This document shows positions 47,311-58,400 of a DNA stretch of 64,000 nt, piece after piece (within the stretch, counting starts at the first letter, position 1; each line of letters begins with the position of its first letter). The position numbers and the translations under genes are program-made. The notes under the pieces are model-generated. The model had not been told where the DNA came from and made no database searches. It saw only the letters and a list, made by a program, of their open reading frames with translations. This stretch comes from Lutjanus erythropterus (lineage: Eukaryota > Chordata > Actinopteri > Lutjaniformes > Lutjanidae): NCBI GenBank assembly GCA_020091685.1, contig CM034606.1, positions 23,142,695 through 23,206,694 on the forward strand. Reading direction: 5' to 3'.

Positions 47311-47377
47311 GCTGCTGCTAACCCAACTCAGAGGGGAGAGTTGAATTCAATTAGGAGAGCCTTAGGAGCTCTCTCTT
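47311..47377 (+). repeat. local duplicated box, unit 2
   Basis: Same order of motifs as unit 1: GCTGCTGCTAACC, CTCAGAGGG, GAATTCAATTAG, AGGAGCTCTCTC. The two copies are offset by 187 bp. The intervening 120 bp is pyrimidine-rich and not duplicated. Confidence 0.8.
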
Positions 47378-47399
47378 GTTTACTATTCATCCTCGCATT

Positions 47400-48724
47400 C
47401 TTGCACTCCATCTGATGGTCACTCTGATCTCTCCTCTGTCTTCCCTCTTGCTCACACATATCTTCTCTGCTATCCTCCTGCCCCGCTCCCAGCAGTAGTA
47501 TAAATCCTTACAGATGTAAGGATAGGGCAGGGGCGGAGAACAAAAAAGAAAAGAAAGCTTGGGGGAGAAATGGAGAACGATAGCCATAAGAGGCAGTTGA
47601 CATCCAGGAGGCTATTAAAAAGAGAAAGGCAAGATGAAAGAGGCAGGAAAAGGAGAGATGGACCTGTAAAAAGGAATGATGGGATAATGGAGTGAAAAAG
47701 TGAAGGGGATAAATAACTGGTTATGATGGCAGTGGGAGCACAGAAACAAGAGCTAGAGGCTGGTGGAGAAATACAAGACAGAAGGTAATGTACTACGAAA
47801 ATAGAATAAGACTATGAGACAAAGGGAATTCAAGATATGCACATTAATGTGTACAGTAGAAGCCAGAGAAATGCTAGAAAAAGAGAGTGACAAGATAGAA
47901 GTACACAGCAAGAGTGAGGAGAAAATGTGTCTGATATGAAATGTATTCATTATGAATATCTGACTCCTGACGCGACAGATGTTCTGAAACCCAGTCAGCA
48001 TATCCCACCGCTCCCCGCATCTCACCCATTATCAGGCTCCTCTGCTTGTAAACCCACAAAAAGCCTGTATTATCACAAACTCATACAACACAACAAGCTG
48101 CTCTACTGTAAGTGCAGATGCGGGCTTCTTTCAAATGCCCTCAAATAGTGCTGCACAGTTGTTACATGCAGTTTTCCCCCCTCCACCTGGTGTGTTATCC
48201 ACCGTCGCCGCACACCCACCTGTGGACATTTTTATTGCTTTGAGTCTACAGTGCAGGGAAATGGTGAGAGTTGCCTGAAAAGCACTTCAGATTTTATTAA
48301 TATTACTACAGCGTGATGTGCGCACCGTGCTCCGGCGCCTGGCAACGGCTTGTGCTGCGCTCATCCACAAATCCCAGGAGTATCATGAGTAGTCCGCTTC
48401 CCTTTGACGAGCATCTACTCTCAGTACTTTGCAGGGTTTCAAACTTGTAGAGGGTGTAAAGTTTTCTATTACAGTCGACTCAAAGAGAGGGAAGTAGTGC
48501 TGCATCAAAAGGCAGCAGTGTTGCACGCCAGGCATGATGTCGAAAGAAGTCGGCATACAGATGGAAACAGATTTGGAAACAGAAGTGGAACAACATTTAT
48601 TTGGTTGTACAGATCACAAGCAGTAGCTACAGCGTGTTAGTCTGAGCTTCACTGAAAGACAAATATCAACTGTTACCTTTGTTTGATTCACTCAGGATTT
48701 TCTTAAAACCTAAGACGGTGGAAT
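47400..48724. other. no gene seen
   Basis: Bases 47560-47920 are purine-rich on the plus strand. A small palindrome (TCCTTACAGATGTAAGGA) lies at 47506-47523. No supportable gene. Confidence 0.45.
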
Positions 48725-49190
48725 CAGGCTGTCTGAGGGGAAGGAGCGAAAAAAAATAAAAAAAATAAAAAGGTCCGTGGTGGTGTTGGGGCATAAATCA
48801 TTAGGCATTTAAGGTGAAAAAGTTCAAATTCCTGGTTTAGATTAAAACTACTACAACTCTGTAATAAAAACACACAGGGAACTACTTCACAATTTAAATA
48901 CATGTAGGCACCAAATCATTTTTTAGCATGTAGGGCAGCCTATATGGCACTGCATCACATTTTCTGCAAGGGCACCCTCAAGAGCACTTTATCATGTTTT
49001 GTGCATTGAAAGGGGAGCACTTGACCACATTTATACACTAAAGGGGCATCCCAGAGGGCATTTTATAATGTTTTGTCCACTGGACGGGCACTTAGAGGGC
49101 ACTTCACCACTTTTTGTCCACTGGATTGGCACCCCAGAGAATGTTTTACCAGCCATAGGGACATCCAAAAGGGCACTATTACATCATTTC
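48725..49190 (+). repeat. interspersed repeat with ~42-bp tandem array (copy 1)
   Basis: Shares with 58025-58400 the stretch TAGCATGTAGGGCAGCCTAT followed by an (A/C)GGCACTGCAT tract. After it comes a degenerate tandem array (48966-49190, about six units) built on GGGCACC...AGAGGGCACTT then ATCATGTTTTGTCCACTGGA. Units range from about 30 to 44 bp. I recall this array type from percomorph genomes. Frames across it show a repeating peptide, which is an array artefact. Confidence 0.75.
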
Positions 49191-49608
49191 ATAAAAGCTT
49201 TTCAGTTGTATTTCATTTCACTTGTGTCAATGTTATTAATTATTTCAGTTAAAGTACTTATGTAGCCTAAAGCAATTATTTTCCTCAGTGTATTTAAATT
49301 ACATTAAAGGACAAGCATATGCTTTATGCTAATAAAGAGATGAGTGTTCACTTTAATATATTCAATAAATGCAACTCACATCAAACTTATGTTCAAACTA
49401 CAATAGTAAAACAGTGGAATTATGACACTAGTCTTGCCATGCTAGTGACGAGGGTTAAGTTTCCATGGGTATGACAACTAGGCAAGCCTTTATAACTTGC
49501 TTTATAACTCAAATATCAGCCTGGTATTCTCTTAAATTCTCAGTTTTCTTCATTGTAAATTGATGGCACTTAATTTATGAAACAGCTCCTGCTTCAAAAG
49601 AAAAAAAA
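49191..49608. other. no gene seen
   Basis: AT-rich, nothing recognised. Confidence 0.45.
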
Positions 49609-49609
49609 A

Positions 49610-49666
49610 ATCTGGCGTTTTGGTTTTGCCTTTTTTATTAGATAGCATAGCGGAAGCGTGACAAGT

Positions 49667-49720
<54 letters not shown>

Positions 49721-49740
49721 GGGAGTGGATTCAAACTCAG
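49610..49740 (-). mobile_element. SINE 3' fragment with expanded (GA)n
   Basis: GGTTTTGCCTTTTTTATTAG then ATAGCATAGCGGAAGCGTGA matches, in minus orientation, the tail of the tRNA-derived SINE at 52839-53042 (GGCTTTTTTGCCTTTAATTA then GATAGGATAGCTGAAGAGCA). It runs into about 28 GA units (49669-49725) where the SINE normally has a CT-rich tract. The tRNA-related head is not visible. Confidence 0.65.
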
Positions 49741-49744
49741 TCTG

Positions 49745-50870
49745 CTTGACACTCTGTACCATACCATATTCAAATTAATCTCACATTAAACCCCATGTAA
49801 AAGAAGCTTATAAAATGCAATTCCTATTACATCACAAATTTTAAATGAACTCTTTTTTTTTAACTAAACACCCTTAACAGATGCACGTTATTAATGGAGA
49901 TGACAGCTGGACAGAAAGCTGCCTGTTCACCAAAATGGTCACCATGCCCACCCCCTGGAAAAAGATTTGTTATGCCACTTTCATGACTTTGTTGGCAGTT
50001 TTGTTCATCTTTTGATGTGTGTTACATGGGATTCAAAGCCAGCACAACACCTGTGCTAATTTAAAAGGTGTTGCTTTTAAGACATTCATGGCAGGGGCTT
50101 AGACAAAGCTGCTGATCCCACTGAGAGATAGCGGGGCGCGACCGCTTTTGATTAGCATGCTGTATGGGGAAGATAAGATGGCAGGGAGGAGTGGTGGAAG
50201 ACTGGGGAGTTAAAGGGTTTTCAAGACCAATCGTTCTCAACATCTTTTTCTCTTTTGAAGAGAATTGCCTTGAAGCAAGCAAATACAATTTGTGGTATTT
50301 TCTTTCAGGGCGTGTGTGTGCGTGTATACCTGCTTGACAGAAGGCATGAGAAAGAACGGGAAGAGGTAAACGGAAAAGTTGCGCTGTGCACATGTATTTG
50401 TGCCTACGTGAGTGGGAGCTTTTCAAATCCCTAGAGAGAAAAGTCTGTTTCTTATCTGCCCTTGTGTTTCAAGGGGGGGGGGGATGAAAGCAATCTTCAA
50501 ATGGCATCTGCAGTCGAGGAGCACTTGAACCCAATCAGCACCCGTCAGACCCAAATGGACCACAGGAGAGTTTCCGTGCTGAAGGAAGCTTAATGCCAAT
50601 CACATCAAACACTCGCATTCACACACATCAATCATGCGTTCTCATACGGTTTGGGGTAATAAAGCACAAAATCGGACACCAGTTGCACCCCTGAGGGGAT
50701 CGGCAAACAAACACTCGAGTGAAATAGCACAGCAACAGATGCAGAAAACCCGTGGTTAGGGCAAATCACACAGGGGACAGCCAAGACTCTGTGACAGGCT
50801 TTTCAATTGTTTCACTGCCCCAAAAGATGTTCCTCCCATGACTTCACATCCTCCTTCATCCACCCCTGTC
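49745..50870. other. no gene seen; one conserved-looking patch
   Basis: Bases 50085-50180 (ATAGCGGGGCGCGACCGCTT then TTGATTAGCATGCTG) are GC-richer and complex. A run of 11 G lies at 50473-50483. No supportable gene. Confidence 0.4.
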
Positions 50871-50874
50871 TCCT

Positions 50875-51354
50875 CACTGTAAAAAAAAAAAGTTGAAAAA
50901 ACTCATCACTAGTCATCACTAGTTTTATGAGTTTTGAATCAAACTCAAACTCTTAAGTTCTGAAATAATCTAAATAAAGTTTTGTCGACCTAAATATCTT
51001 TTCTTATTTGGATGAACTTTGAGTTTTGGAAACCAACCAAAAATGTATTTTAAAAAAAAATTGCTCACATTGAGCTGTGAAACTGATTTGCCATTATTTG
51101 GGTGCTTGAAAATTAAATTATAGTAATTGAGAATATTAATTATTATCCATAATTCACTTTCACTTTAATGTGTTCACTCAACAATTCATGACATACTTTT
51201 TTGGGTCTCTAAAACTCAAAGATTCAATTTTATCTGAAGAAGAAAAGTATGTCAACAAAACATTTGGTAAAATGTTTTCAAAACCTAAGTTTGAGTTGGG
51301 TTCAAAACTCAGTTAAAGTTGGCTTGAAAATTTGAGTTTTCCCAGCTTTTACAA
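50875..51354 (-). mobile_element. MITE-like repeat (copy B)
   Basis: Begins CACTGTAAAAAAAAAAAAG and contains internal inverted segments (AGTTTTGAATCAAACTCAAA near the left; GAGTTGGGTTCAAAACTC near the right). Its reverse complement shares GAGTGAACACATTAAAGTG then AAAGTGAATTATG with copy A at 6270-6685. Non-coding. The superfamily is not established. Confidence 0.65.
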
Positions 51355-52830
51355 ACTTTTACTTCTCTGAACTTCAGAGCAACATTGCCAAAATCACTCA
51401 TCTCAGGCCACTGGGGTGAGTAGTGCAAAATGTCACTGGCAGCGCAAGTGAAACACATGCAGACCTGTGATAATGAAGGTTGGGCTAATTAAAAATAATG
51501 AGCTGTGTGGGCTGTCCATGTGCCTGCTGTAAGCTATAGTGATATCATGTACTTCATTACAGAGCAACGTAACAATTTTTTAGATGATCAAAGCTTCAAT
51601 TCAACATTCAGAACCACTTATTAATTAAATTCCACTTGTGTGAAGTGTGAAATTTGTTGATTATTACATTTCTGTGTATATATGTTAAAGGCAGCAGGAG
51701 GTGGAATCAGGACTACATTAAAAACAAAATTTTACTCATCATTAGTAACCTGGAAATTCCATTATTTGAATAACAATTTCCATTCAGTCACATAAAGACG
51801 AGGAACTGAAAAGAAACAGAGGCTACTCTTGGCTTTTGTAGTTAAATAGTTCATTGTAGCTGTTACGGGTAGATATGCTGGCGGAAAATGCATAGGCAAA
51901 TATTGTTAACTTAGAAAACACTATATTTTTTTTGGTAAGAGTGAGAGAGAGATGAGAAATAAGAGGGACAAAGCAGAGGGTGAGGATGGTGTAGCACGGC
52001 TGCTCAGAAGTGCAGAAACATTAGCTCCTCCACACCTATCAGTCACTTCAGCTGAAGGCTGTGTGACAAATCGAATGGCTTTCCTGTTAAAGTGCGATCC
52101 CCAGCCAGACTCATCATTGTGGAGCTTTGTGCAGCACTGAGAATGAATGTTACACTACCAGACTACAAAGTGCAACATTGCTCTTAAAATTCCTGATTGT
52201 TCTGCTCAAGAATCCATTATTACCTACACTGGAAACAATCCTTTACGTCCCATGTCAGTCCCGAGTGTGGGCCACTTTTGCTTGACCAAGAACAGCCAAA
52301 CACAAGCTGTGAATGTCCTATCAAAAGAGCGCTATTTATATATATTACCAGTCTAGAATGATTTGGCAGATGAAGTGTATTCTGAACACAAAATAAAAAC
52401 TTTGCTTCCCCTCTTTGTTTGCTGTTTTAATGTGTTTGCTCTCTACAGATCCGTTTAGTAATTCTATATTTTTAATAATTGATTTAGTTTGGCTGTTAAA
52501 TTTGTGCAGCCTCCTACATATTTGTGTGATTCACTCATCCTGTCTACTGTCGTTAAGACTAATTGTGTGAAATAATACAGTACAATGAACAATCACTCTA
52601 CGATCTTCTCTCAAATGCATAATGTAGTAAAGAGAATCACACAGTATCGTGCTGAGTGAGCCTCAAAAGGCAGGAAAACTAGAACTTTCAAATACTGTAA
52701 ATGAGAAACCAGCCACAGAATGTATTGGTGCCATCAGTGAATGCAGCCGTGGACTCTAGCTGAAGGGCAGGGGTGCAAAAAATAAAAAGGTCAACAGCTG
52801 CATCCGGTGGGTTACCAGCACTCAGGAAGT
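51355..52830. other. no gene seen
   Basis: No supportable feature in 1.5 kb. Frames at 51952-52356 have no recognisable domain. Confidence 0.45.
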
Positions 52831-52838
52831 CTTGATGC

Positions 52839-53042
52839 TTTTTTTTAAAGTTATGTTTTAGGGCTTTTTTGCCTTTAATTAGATAGGATAGCTGAAGAGC
52901 AGACAGGAAAGGGGGGTGAAGAAAGAGGGGATCACACGCAGCAAAGGGCCGCAGGCAGGAGTCGAACCAGCGGCCGCTACAGAGGACTGACAGCCTCCAT
53001 ACATGGGGCCAACACTCTACCAACTGAGCTAAATGGATGCCC
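52839..53042 (-). mobile_element. tRNA-derived SINE, apparently full length
   Basis: On the minus strand the head contains a perfect RNA polymerase III A box (TAGCTCAGTTGG, 53031-53020) and B box (GGTTCGACTCC, 52968-52958). These are followed by GCGGCCCTTTGCTGCG, a CT-rich tract and the tail with TAATTAAAGGC. The element is bounded by a perfect 8-bp duplication, CTTGATGC at 52831-52838 and 53043-53050. The A-to-B distance is somewhat longer than in a typical tRNA, and the tRNA fold is degenerate, so it is a SINE and not a tRNA gene. The tail type is common in percomorph genomes (from memory). Confidence 0.9.
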
Positions 53043-53119
53043 CTTGATGCATCCCCTTTCTACTACTACTACTACTTCTTTATAATAAGACTACAGTATA
53101 AGTGGTTTATGATTAGGAT

Positions 53120-53700
53120 ATTAATTTGGTTGTTAACACTTTATAAATCACTGCTTACTAATGATTAACTTACTAATACCATAAAGGGAGCCTTATTGTA
53201 ATTTGGTGCCAGATGAAACCTTTTGCCTATTAAGATATGCTGACGGTGAATGAATGCTAGTAACTTACTGACAAATATGTGATGAAGCTGACAGGTGTAA
53301 GAGCTGATGATGGAGAAGACAAAGCAAGCTCAGTGAACAATGAGATCTGACAGTGCAGATAAATGTAGGCTCACTATCTGACAAGCAACAGATCACTGTT
53401 GTCCCTTTGTGACAGCTTATTAATGATTTATAAAGTGCAAACCACCTAATTAATAACCTAATTACAAACTGTTTATACATCATTTATAGGGGGAGTCTGT
53501 CGTGCCACATTTTCTTCACTGGAAAGTCACAGTGAAGGGCACTCGAACTTGTTTCTTAAGTTGTCATATCAAAGACATCTCAAACAATGCCAACTTCGCA
53601 TTCAAAATGACAAAACTGACCAAATGACACACATTTATCATCATAAACGTTCATAAAGAAGTGTCATGACATGGTTATGACAGGGTAAAGACAGTCTATT
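53120..53700. repeat. probable decayed fish DNA-transposon-like repeat
   Basis: GGTTGTTAACACTTTATAAA (53129-53148) and the reverse complement of 53413-53460 (AGGTTATTAATTAGG then GCACTTTATAAATCATTAAT) form a loose inverted pair. The right side has GTTCATAAAGAAGTGTCATG then ACATGGTTATGACAGG. The motifs resemble a known fish repeat; boundaries unresolved. Confidence 0.35.
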
Positions 53701-53739
53701 CTCTGTAATAGTTTACATGCACAGTTTGGAGGATAAAAT

Positions 53740-54060
53740 TAATGCTCGAGTCTTATGAATAATTGAAGAGGTTAATTGTTAGGCTAATTTCTGCTAACAG
53801 AATGAGATTATTGTGACCTCTTAGACCCTTTCAGTTTTACAGGTTAGATCAGGCGGCATGCCAGCACCTGTGTCTGATACAATGACAAACTCCACCTGTT
53901 CCCTCTGAAATCCGGCTTGAGCGGACATGGAGTGGTTTGTATACTTTGGAGAGCCTATCCCATGGATAAAGGGAAAAGGGCACTGCCACGGCCAAATGAC
54001 GCTTTGTCACAGTGCCAACCTCCACAGCTCATAAACCTGGTGTAGACGGGAAACTGCACT
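53740..54060. promoter_or_regulatory. candidate conserved non-coding block
   Basis: Complex, repeat-free stretch (TGAATAATTGAAGAGGTTAA, TTAGGCTAATTTCTGC, AGGCGGCATGCCAGCACC). No open frame. Inferred from texture only. Confidence 0.22.
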
Positions 54061-54484
54061 TATTTATTATTTAAGCATAAGAGCACAAAGGTGGCACTTA
54101 CAAGCTAAAAAAAAAAACATTTTGACAGTATCGTGGGTAGCACATCCTGCTGTGTAGTCATGGCAATATGTCATGTGGTGAGCACAGGCTAATTTTCAGT
54201 GCACACTTAGGTTTCTTCAGACTCTGGGCCTCGTGTTTTCTTGCAAGACACTTTCACTTGTTTGAATTCTCACTTATGTTATTTATCACGTTTATTGTGT
54301 CTCACTCTGTATGAGTAACTTCCATTATAAATATGCTGTGAAGTCATCAAAAAAACATTTTTTTCTCCACACATTTAAACTTCTACCTGCTGTGACATTC
54401 AAACAACTTTAACTTGCTATGCTAATATATGCAAATAGTATGCTAAAATATTTAAGCTTGAGTGTATGGAGCGCCATGAATATA
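54061..54484. other. no gene seen
   Basis: Nothing recognised. Confidence 0.4.
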
Positions 54485-54759
54485 TTGTGAAATAATTGAA
54501 AAAATGATAAGAACTCAACTCACTATTATAAAACTTTATTTCATTATTAATTTTCTTAATAAAGGAAATTTATTGGATTACATATATTTTTTTACAGTTT
54601 ATTTAAAGATGCCCTTTTATTGCCCAAAGTGGTGTCACTGCTTTCTGACCATCCAGCCAATCACATGGCCAACTTATCAGTACAGTAATCAAACATTTTG
54701 AAATAAAAATGTCTATGGAAAACAATGAAGTCCAATAAATTTCTTGAATTATTTCACAA
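54485..54759. repeat. small element bounded by inverted repeats (MITE-like)
   Basis: TTGTGAAATAATTGAAAAA (54485-54503) pairs with the reverse complement of 54741-54759 (TTGTGAAATAATTCAAGAA) at 17 of 19 bases. A second inner pair exists: GGAAATTTATTGGATTAC near 54564-54581 against the reverse complement of 54727-54745. The 275-bp size suits a MITE. No clear target duplication. Confidence 0.55.
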
Positions 54760-57155
54760 ATCATTCTTTTATTTTTTCCCCACATTAGTCATGTGATTAT
54801 TTTATTATTAAAATAATCACTATATTATATCATCATATTATTTAAAAACAATATTAAAATAAATAATTCATTTATTTAATATTGAACATCTTGGAGTTCC
54901 AAACTCCACGGACACAAAATCACTGTTGTATAATTTGTGTTATATTCAGTGAAACCACAGTAATTAGTTTGGAGTAAACAGAGGACCTTGTTTGTTTTAC
55001 CTGATCCAATTAGCAGAGTGAAAACTGACATAGAATAAAACAAAGAGAAAAACTGAAAGACTGGGTCTGAAAATTTGACAGCATTTAAGAAAAAAGAAGG
55101 CCAGTGTGCTTAAAATGGAAGGTAACTCTGAGCCAAATGCTGAGAGAACATAAGCACCGACTTTCCAAGATGAAAAGCAGCGAAAGATAAGAAAGAGCCT
55201 GAGGAGTGATGCAGATGTGACTCTTGAATTGCTGCTCTTTTCTATCTCCTTGGCTCTTTTCAACTTGTTAGTTTCACCATTGCTTTTTAGCTGCAGACCC
55301 TGAGTAGTTTCTTTATCACTGTTTTGGGCCAGTGCCTACACAGCTTGGCACTAATTGTGTTGTAGGAAGTTGTTATGTCTTGACATTATGTATTTTTTAC
55401 ATTTGAGTATTTGTTCTCCAGTTTTATGAAGCAATAATATGACTGAACGCTCATCACAAAACATGTCTGCTGTGTCCATATAATGTGGTTCTCTATCTCT
55501 GTAAGCAAGGTCTTTAATTTGCTGTCACTCTAATAGACAGCACAGCACAGCAGCCCATACTTACATAATTGGAAGTTAGTCCAATTATTTTTTCCCCCCA
55601 CAAAGTTAGTAGTAGGAAAAGCGATTTAAACAACAGAAGCTATGATTCTTATCTGGAAAAAAACATGTCCTGGTTGAGAGAAGAAAAGGCAACTAATGAA
55701 TTATCAATTTCATTGTATTTTTAAGATAATGAGTTTTGCACCAGGCTTTAGCAAAACAAACGTAGAGGATATATGGTTAGTTAACCATTGATTGCCTATG
55801 GAGAACAGCAGAGTGGAAACTGGCCAAGGCAGTGAACATGCCAAAAATCCTTTAATACAAAAAGCTGTAATGTAAAACATCATGCAGGAATTTAGTGGAA
55901 TCAACTGCTCTTTACTTGTGAACTTAATGTATGCATATGAGTTTTATTAATCTAAAGTTAAGTCAATTTAAAAGTTTAAATTTTTATTTTGAGACCTCTT
56001 CAGAACTTACAAATATGTGGTGTTCTGACTCGAAGCCTTTTCAGTCAAATGAATGTTCCTCTGTGAGTTCAGTCAACTCTTTAAGTCAAGTTTCTAAAGA
56101 AACTGGGGCTGTTACTGACTTCTGTGAAAATAAATGCACTGTAAGAATCTCAGTGTACTGAAGTGGTCTCCGACGAATGACTCAAATCTTTGATTATAAA
56201 AGAAACATGTTCAGGGCATTGCAGACTTCAGGCTTCAGACAGAAGTTTTAACTAATTATACAACCCATGTTCAGTTAACTCGCATTTTTAAGGCAGCAGG
56301 GGACCTTACATTTTATTTTACCAACTTAATATGACTGACAGTGTGCCATGCAGTCAATGCTCGCTTGTCAGTGAGCTGAATGAAGTCAGTGCCCATCATA
56401 AAATCATAGTCACAGTCTTATCAGGATACCACTGACAGGTATGGGTTGGTGTGACTTGAGCAAAGAAATGTCACTTTAACTTTAGAACAGTGATCAGCAA
56501 TCGGCATAGAATTACTGTTTCTGAGAAATACAGTGTGTCAAACATCGATGAATTATACCATCTCTTTAATAACAGAAACTGCAGTGGTGTTAATAGCAGC
56601 AGGTGACCTCTGACCATCATTCTTAGAAAGCTGAAGCTGAAATGAGGAGGAAATTAAAAGGATTTAAAAGCTGAAAGCAGGAGACTGTGATACACAGAGG
56701 GTTTAGTGTTTATGCATTCGAGTGTGTGTGTGCATATGTTAATGTACAGTACGTGTCTATGCGCGTACGTCGGCAGTGGAGAAATGAGAAGTGAAAGGGG
56801 GAGCGGAAATGTGTTTGTGTGCGGTCCTTTGAGATCTTAGCATCTGTGTCACAGTAATTATTAACAGATTAGCCCTGAGAAAATCACCAGAGATGGAAAC
56901 AGATCCACAAAGTGGGATTACAGTGACATCTTTTGATCCTTTGTTTCTCTCTCTTCTTGGCAACATTACTGAACAGCTACACCCTAAAAAAAAAAAAGAA
57001 AACACTCCAAACTCATGCATGCAACCAAGACTTCTCACATGAAACAATGTTAGGCAAACTATTGGAGATATACAAATTGTGGTGACATGGAGCACAGGAG
57101 TGACACAACGTGTATGTCAGCTCTGATCAAGAAGTATTTGTGTGCCTTTCTCTTT
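54760..57155. other. no gene seen
   Basis: Very AT-rich at 54780-54890 (TTATTA steps). The minus-strand frame 54997-55263 is hydrophobic and ends at a donor-like CAG|GTAAAA, but has no recognisable domain. Bases 56715-56830 are TG/GA-rich. No supportable gene. Confidence 0.45.
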
Positions 57156-57159
57156 TGTT

Positions 57160-57420
57160 ATGTTTTCCCCGGTGCAGTGTTTATCTCCATCACTTCACGG
57201 TTGCACAGACTCATCCAAACTGACTGGGAGTGAGCAGCGCCCTTGGAGTTTAGTACCTCGCACATCTAACAAAGGCCTAAAAGCACAAAAGGGACCGCTA
57301 ATTAAATATGGATGGAGCTAAACTTATGGCTTAGGACATTTTGCCAGCGGTGCCGATGAGAGCATGGAATTACTTCTTTTGTTTGTCACTATCTATTTAT
57401 CTTATCTCATCCAAAGGTTT
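57160..57420. promoter_or_regulatory. candidate conserved non-coding block
   Basis: Complex stretch including GACCGCTAATTAAATATGGA, CAGCGGTGCCGATGAG and GGAATTACTTCTTTTGTTTG, free of recognisable repeats and without an open frame. TAATTA is a homeodomain-type core. Inferred only. Confidence 0.25.
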
Positions 57421-58024
57421 TCTTGTACACTGGCAGATACTGAATTAATAAACAAATGGTCTTCACTTATCAGTGGTAGAAACTAACTTAAAGTACATTT
57501 AATGAAATACTGTCCAATACAGAAGTACAAACTTGAGATACCTGTACTTAGCATTTCCATTTTATGCTTTTTTATATTTCAACTCCATTACATTTCAGAT
57601 GGAAATATACTTTTTACTGCACTACATTTGTAAGACAGCTATAGCTACTAGCTTTCAGGTTAAGATTCTATATTAAAAAGCATTTGAGCTTGTAAAATAT
57701 AATGCATAAAGATTAAACCAGTTTCTATGAACTCAGACATGGAGTTGTTGGCTGATCTCCAAAGACAGATTTCCCTTCTAAATTTCTCAGATGTTTTAAT
57801 TTAAATAATTGTTGGAGGCCCAAGAGGTAAAATTATCCAATATTTAGAAGCAAAGATTGGAAAATGGGCCTGAAAATTAATGCAGATTTGTATGGCAGAA
57901 TCTATCTTGTTCTTCTTTTCTACTCAATTTAAGTAGTAGTTTATTCCTCTCACTTTTTTTTTTCTTTCACTCCTCTTGCATGCTCACTCATGATTTTATT
58001 CCTGTCATTGTCTGGGGATGGCAA
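57421..58024. other. no gene seen
   Basis: AT-rich. Bases 57490-57660 contain stretches like AAGTACAAACTTGAGATACC then TGTACTT, reminiscent of a fish repeat, but too decayed to call. Confidence 0.4.
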
Positions 58025-58400
58025 CTGCCTGAGGGGCAGGGTCAAAAATATTAGAAAAGGGCACCAGCTGTATGGGGTGGGGCATCAGCATGCCGAAAGT
58101 TGTGGTTAAAATTGTTTCATTATATGATTTAAAATTACAAGTACTACTAAGTCTCTGCAATGAAAACATACAGGAACTCTGAACTATTTAACCATTTAGA
58201 GGCACACTAATTTTCTAGCATGTAGGGCAGCCTATACGGCACTGCATTGCGTTTTCCCCACTAGAAGGGCACCTTAATGAGCACTTCATCACTTTTGCTC
58301 TGTTGGATGAACTCCCAAGACGGCACTTTATCACTTTTCCTTGGACACTGGGCCACCCACAGGGGAACTTTATCATGTTTTGTCTTCTACAGGGTAATCA
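58025..58400 (+). repeat. interspersed repeat with ~42-bp tandem array (copy 2)
   Basis: Same family and orientation as 48725-49190. Shared tracts are CTGAGGGG near the start, AACTCTGAACTATTTAACCA opposite AACTACTTCACAATTTAAAT, and TAGCATGTAGGGCAGCCTAT. The array (58263-58400) has about three units, ending CTTTATCATGTTTTGTCTTC. Confidence 0.72.

Noticed and set aside
48999..49265. Tandem peptide-like frame (GHLEGT, IGTPEN).
   Set aside because: Translation of the ~42-bp tandem array shared with 58025-58400.
52958..53031. A tRNA gene suggested by perfect A and B boxes.
   Set aside because: The fold is degenerate, the A-to-B spacing is long, and the sequence continues into a SINE body and tail with a target duplication; it is a SINE.
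54997..55263. Minus-strand 88-codon hydrophobic frame ending at CAG|GTAAAA, considered as a membrane-protein exon.
   Set aside because: Hydrophobicity follows from a pyrimidine-rich strand; no acceptor, start context or family resemblance.
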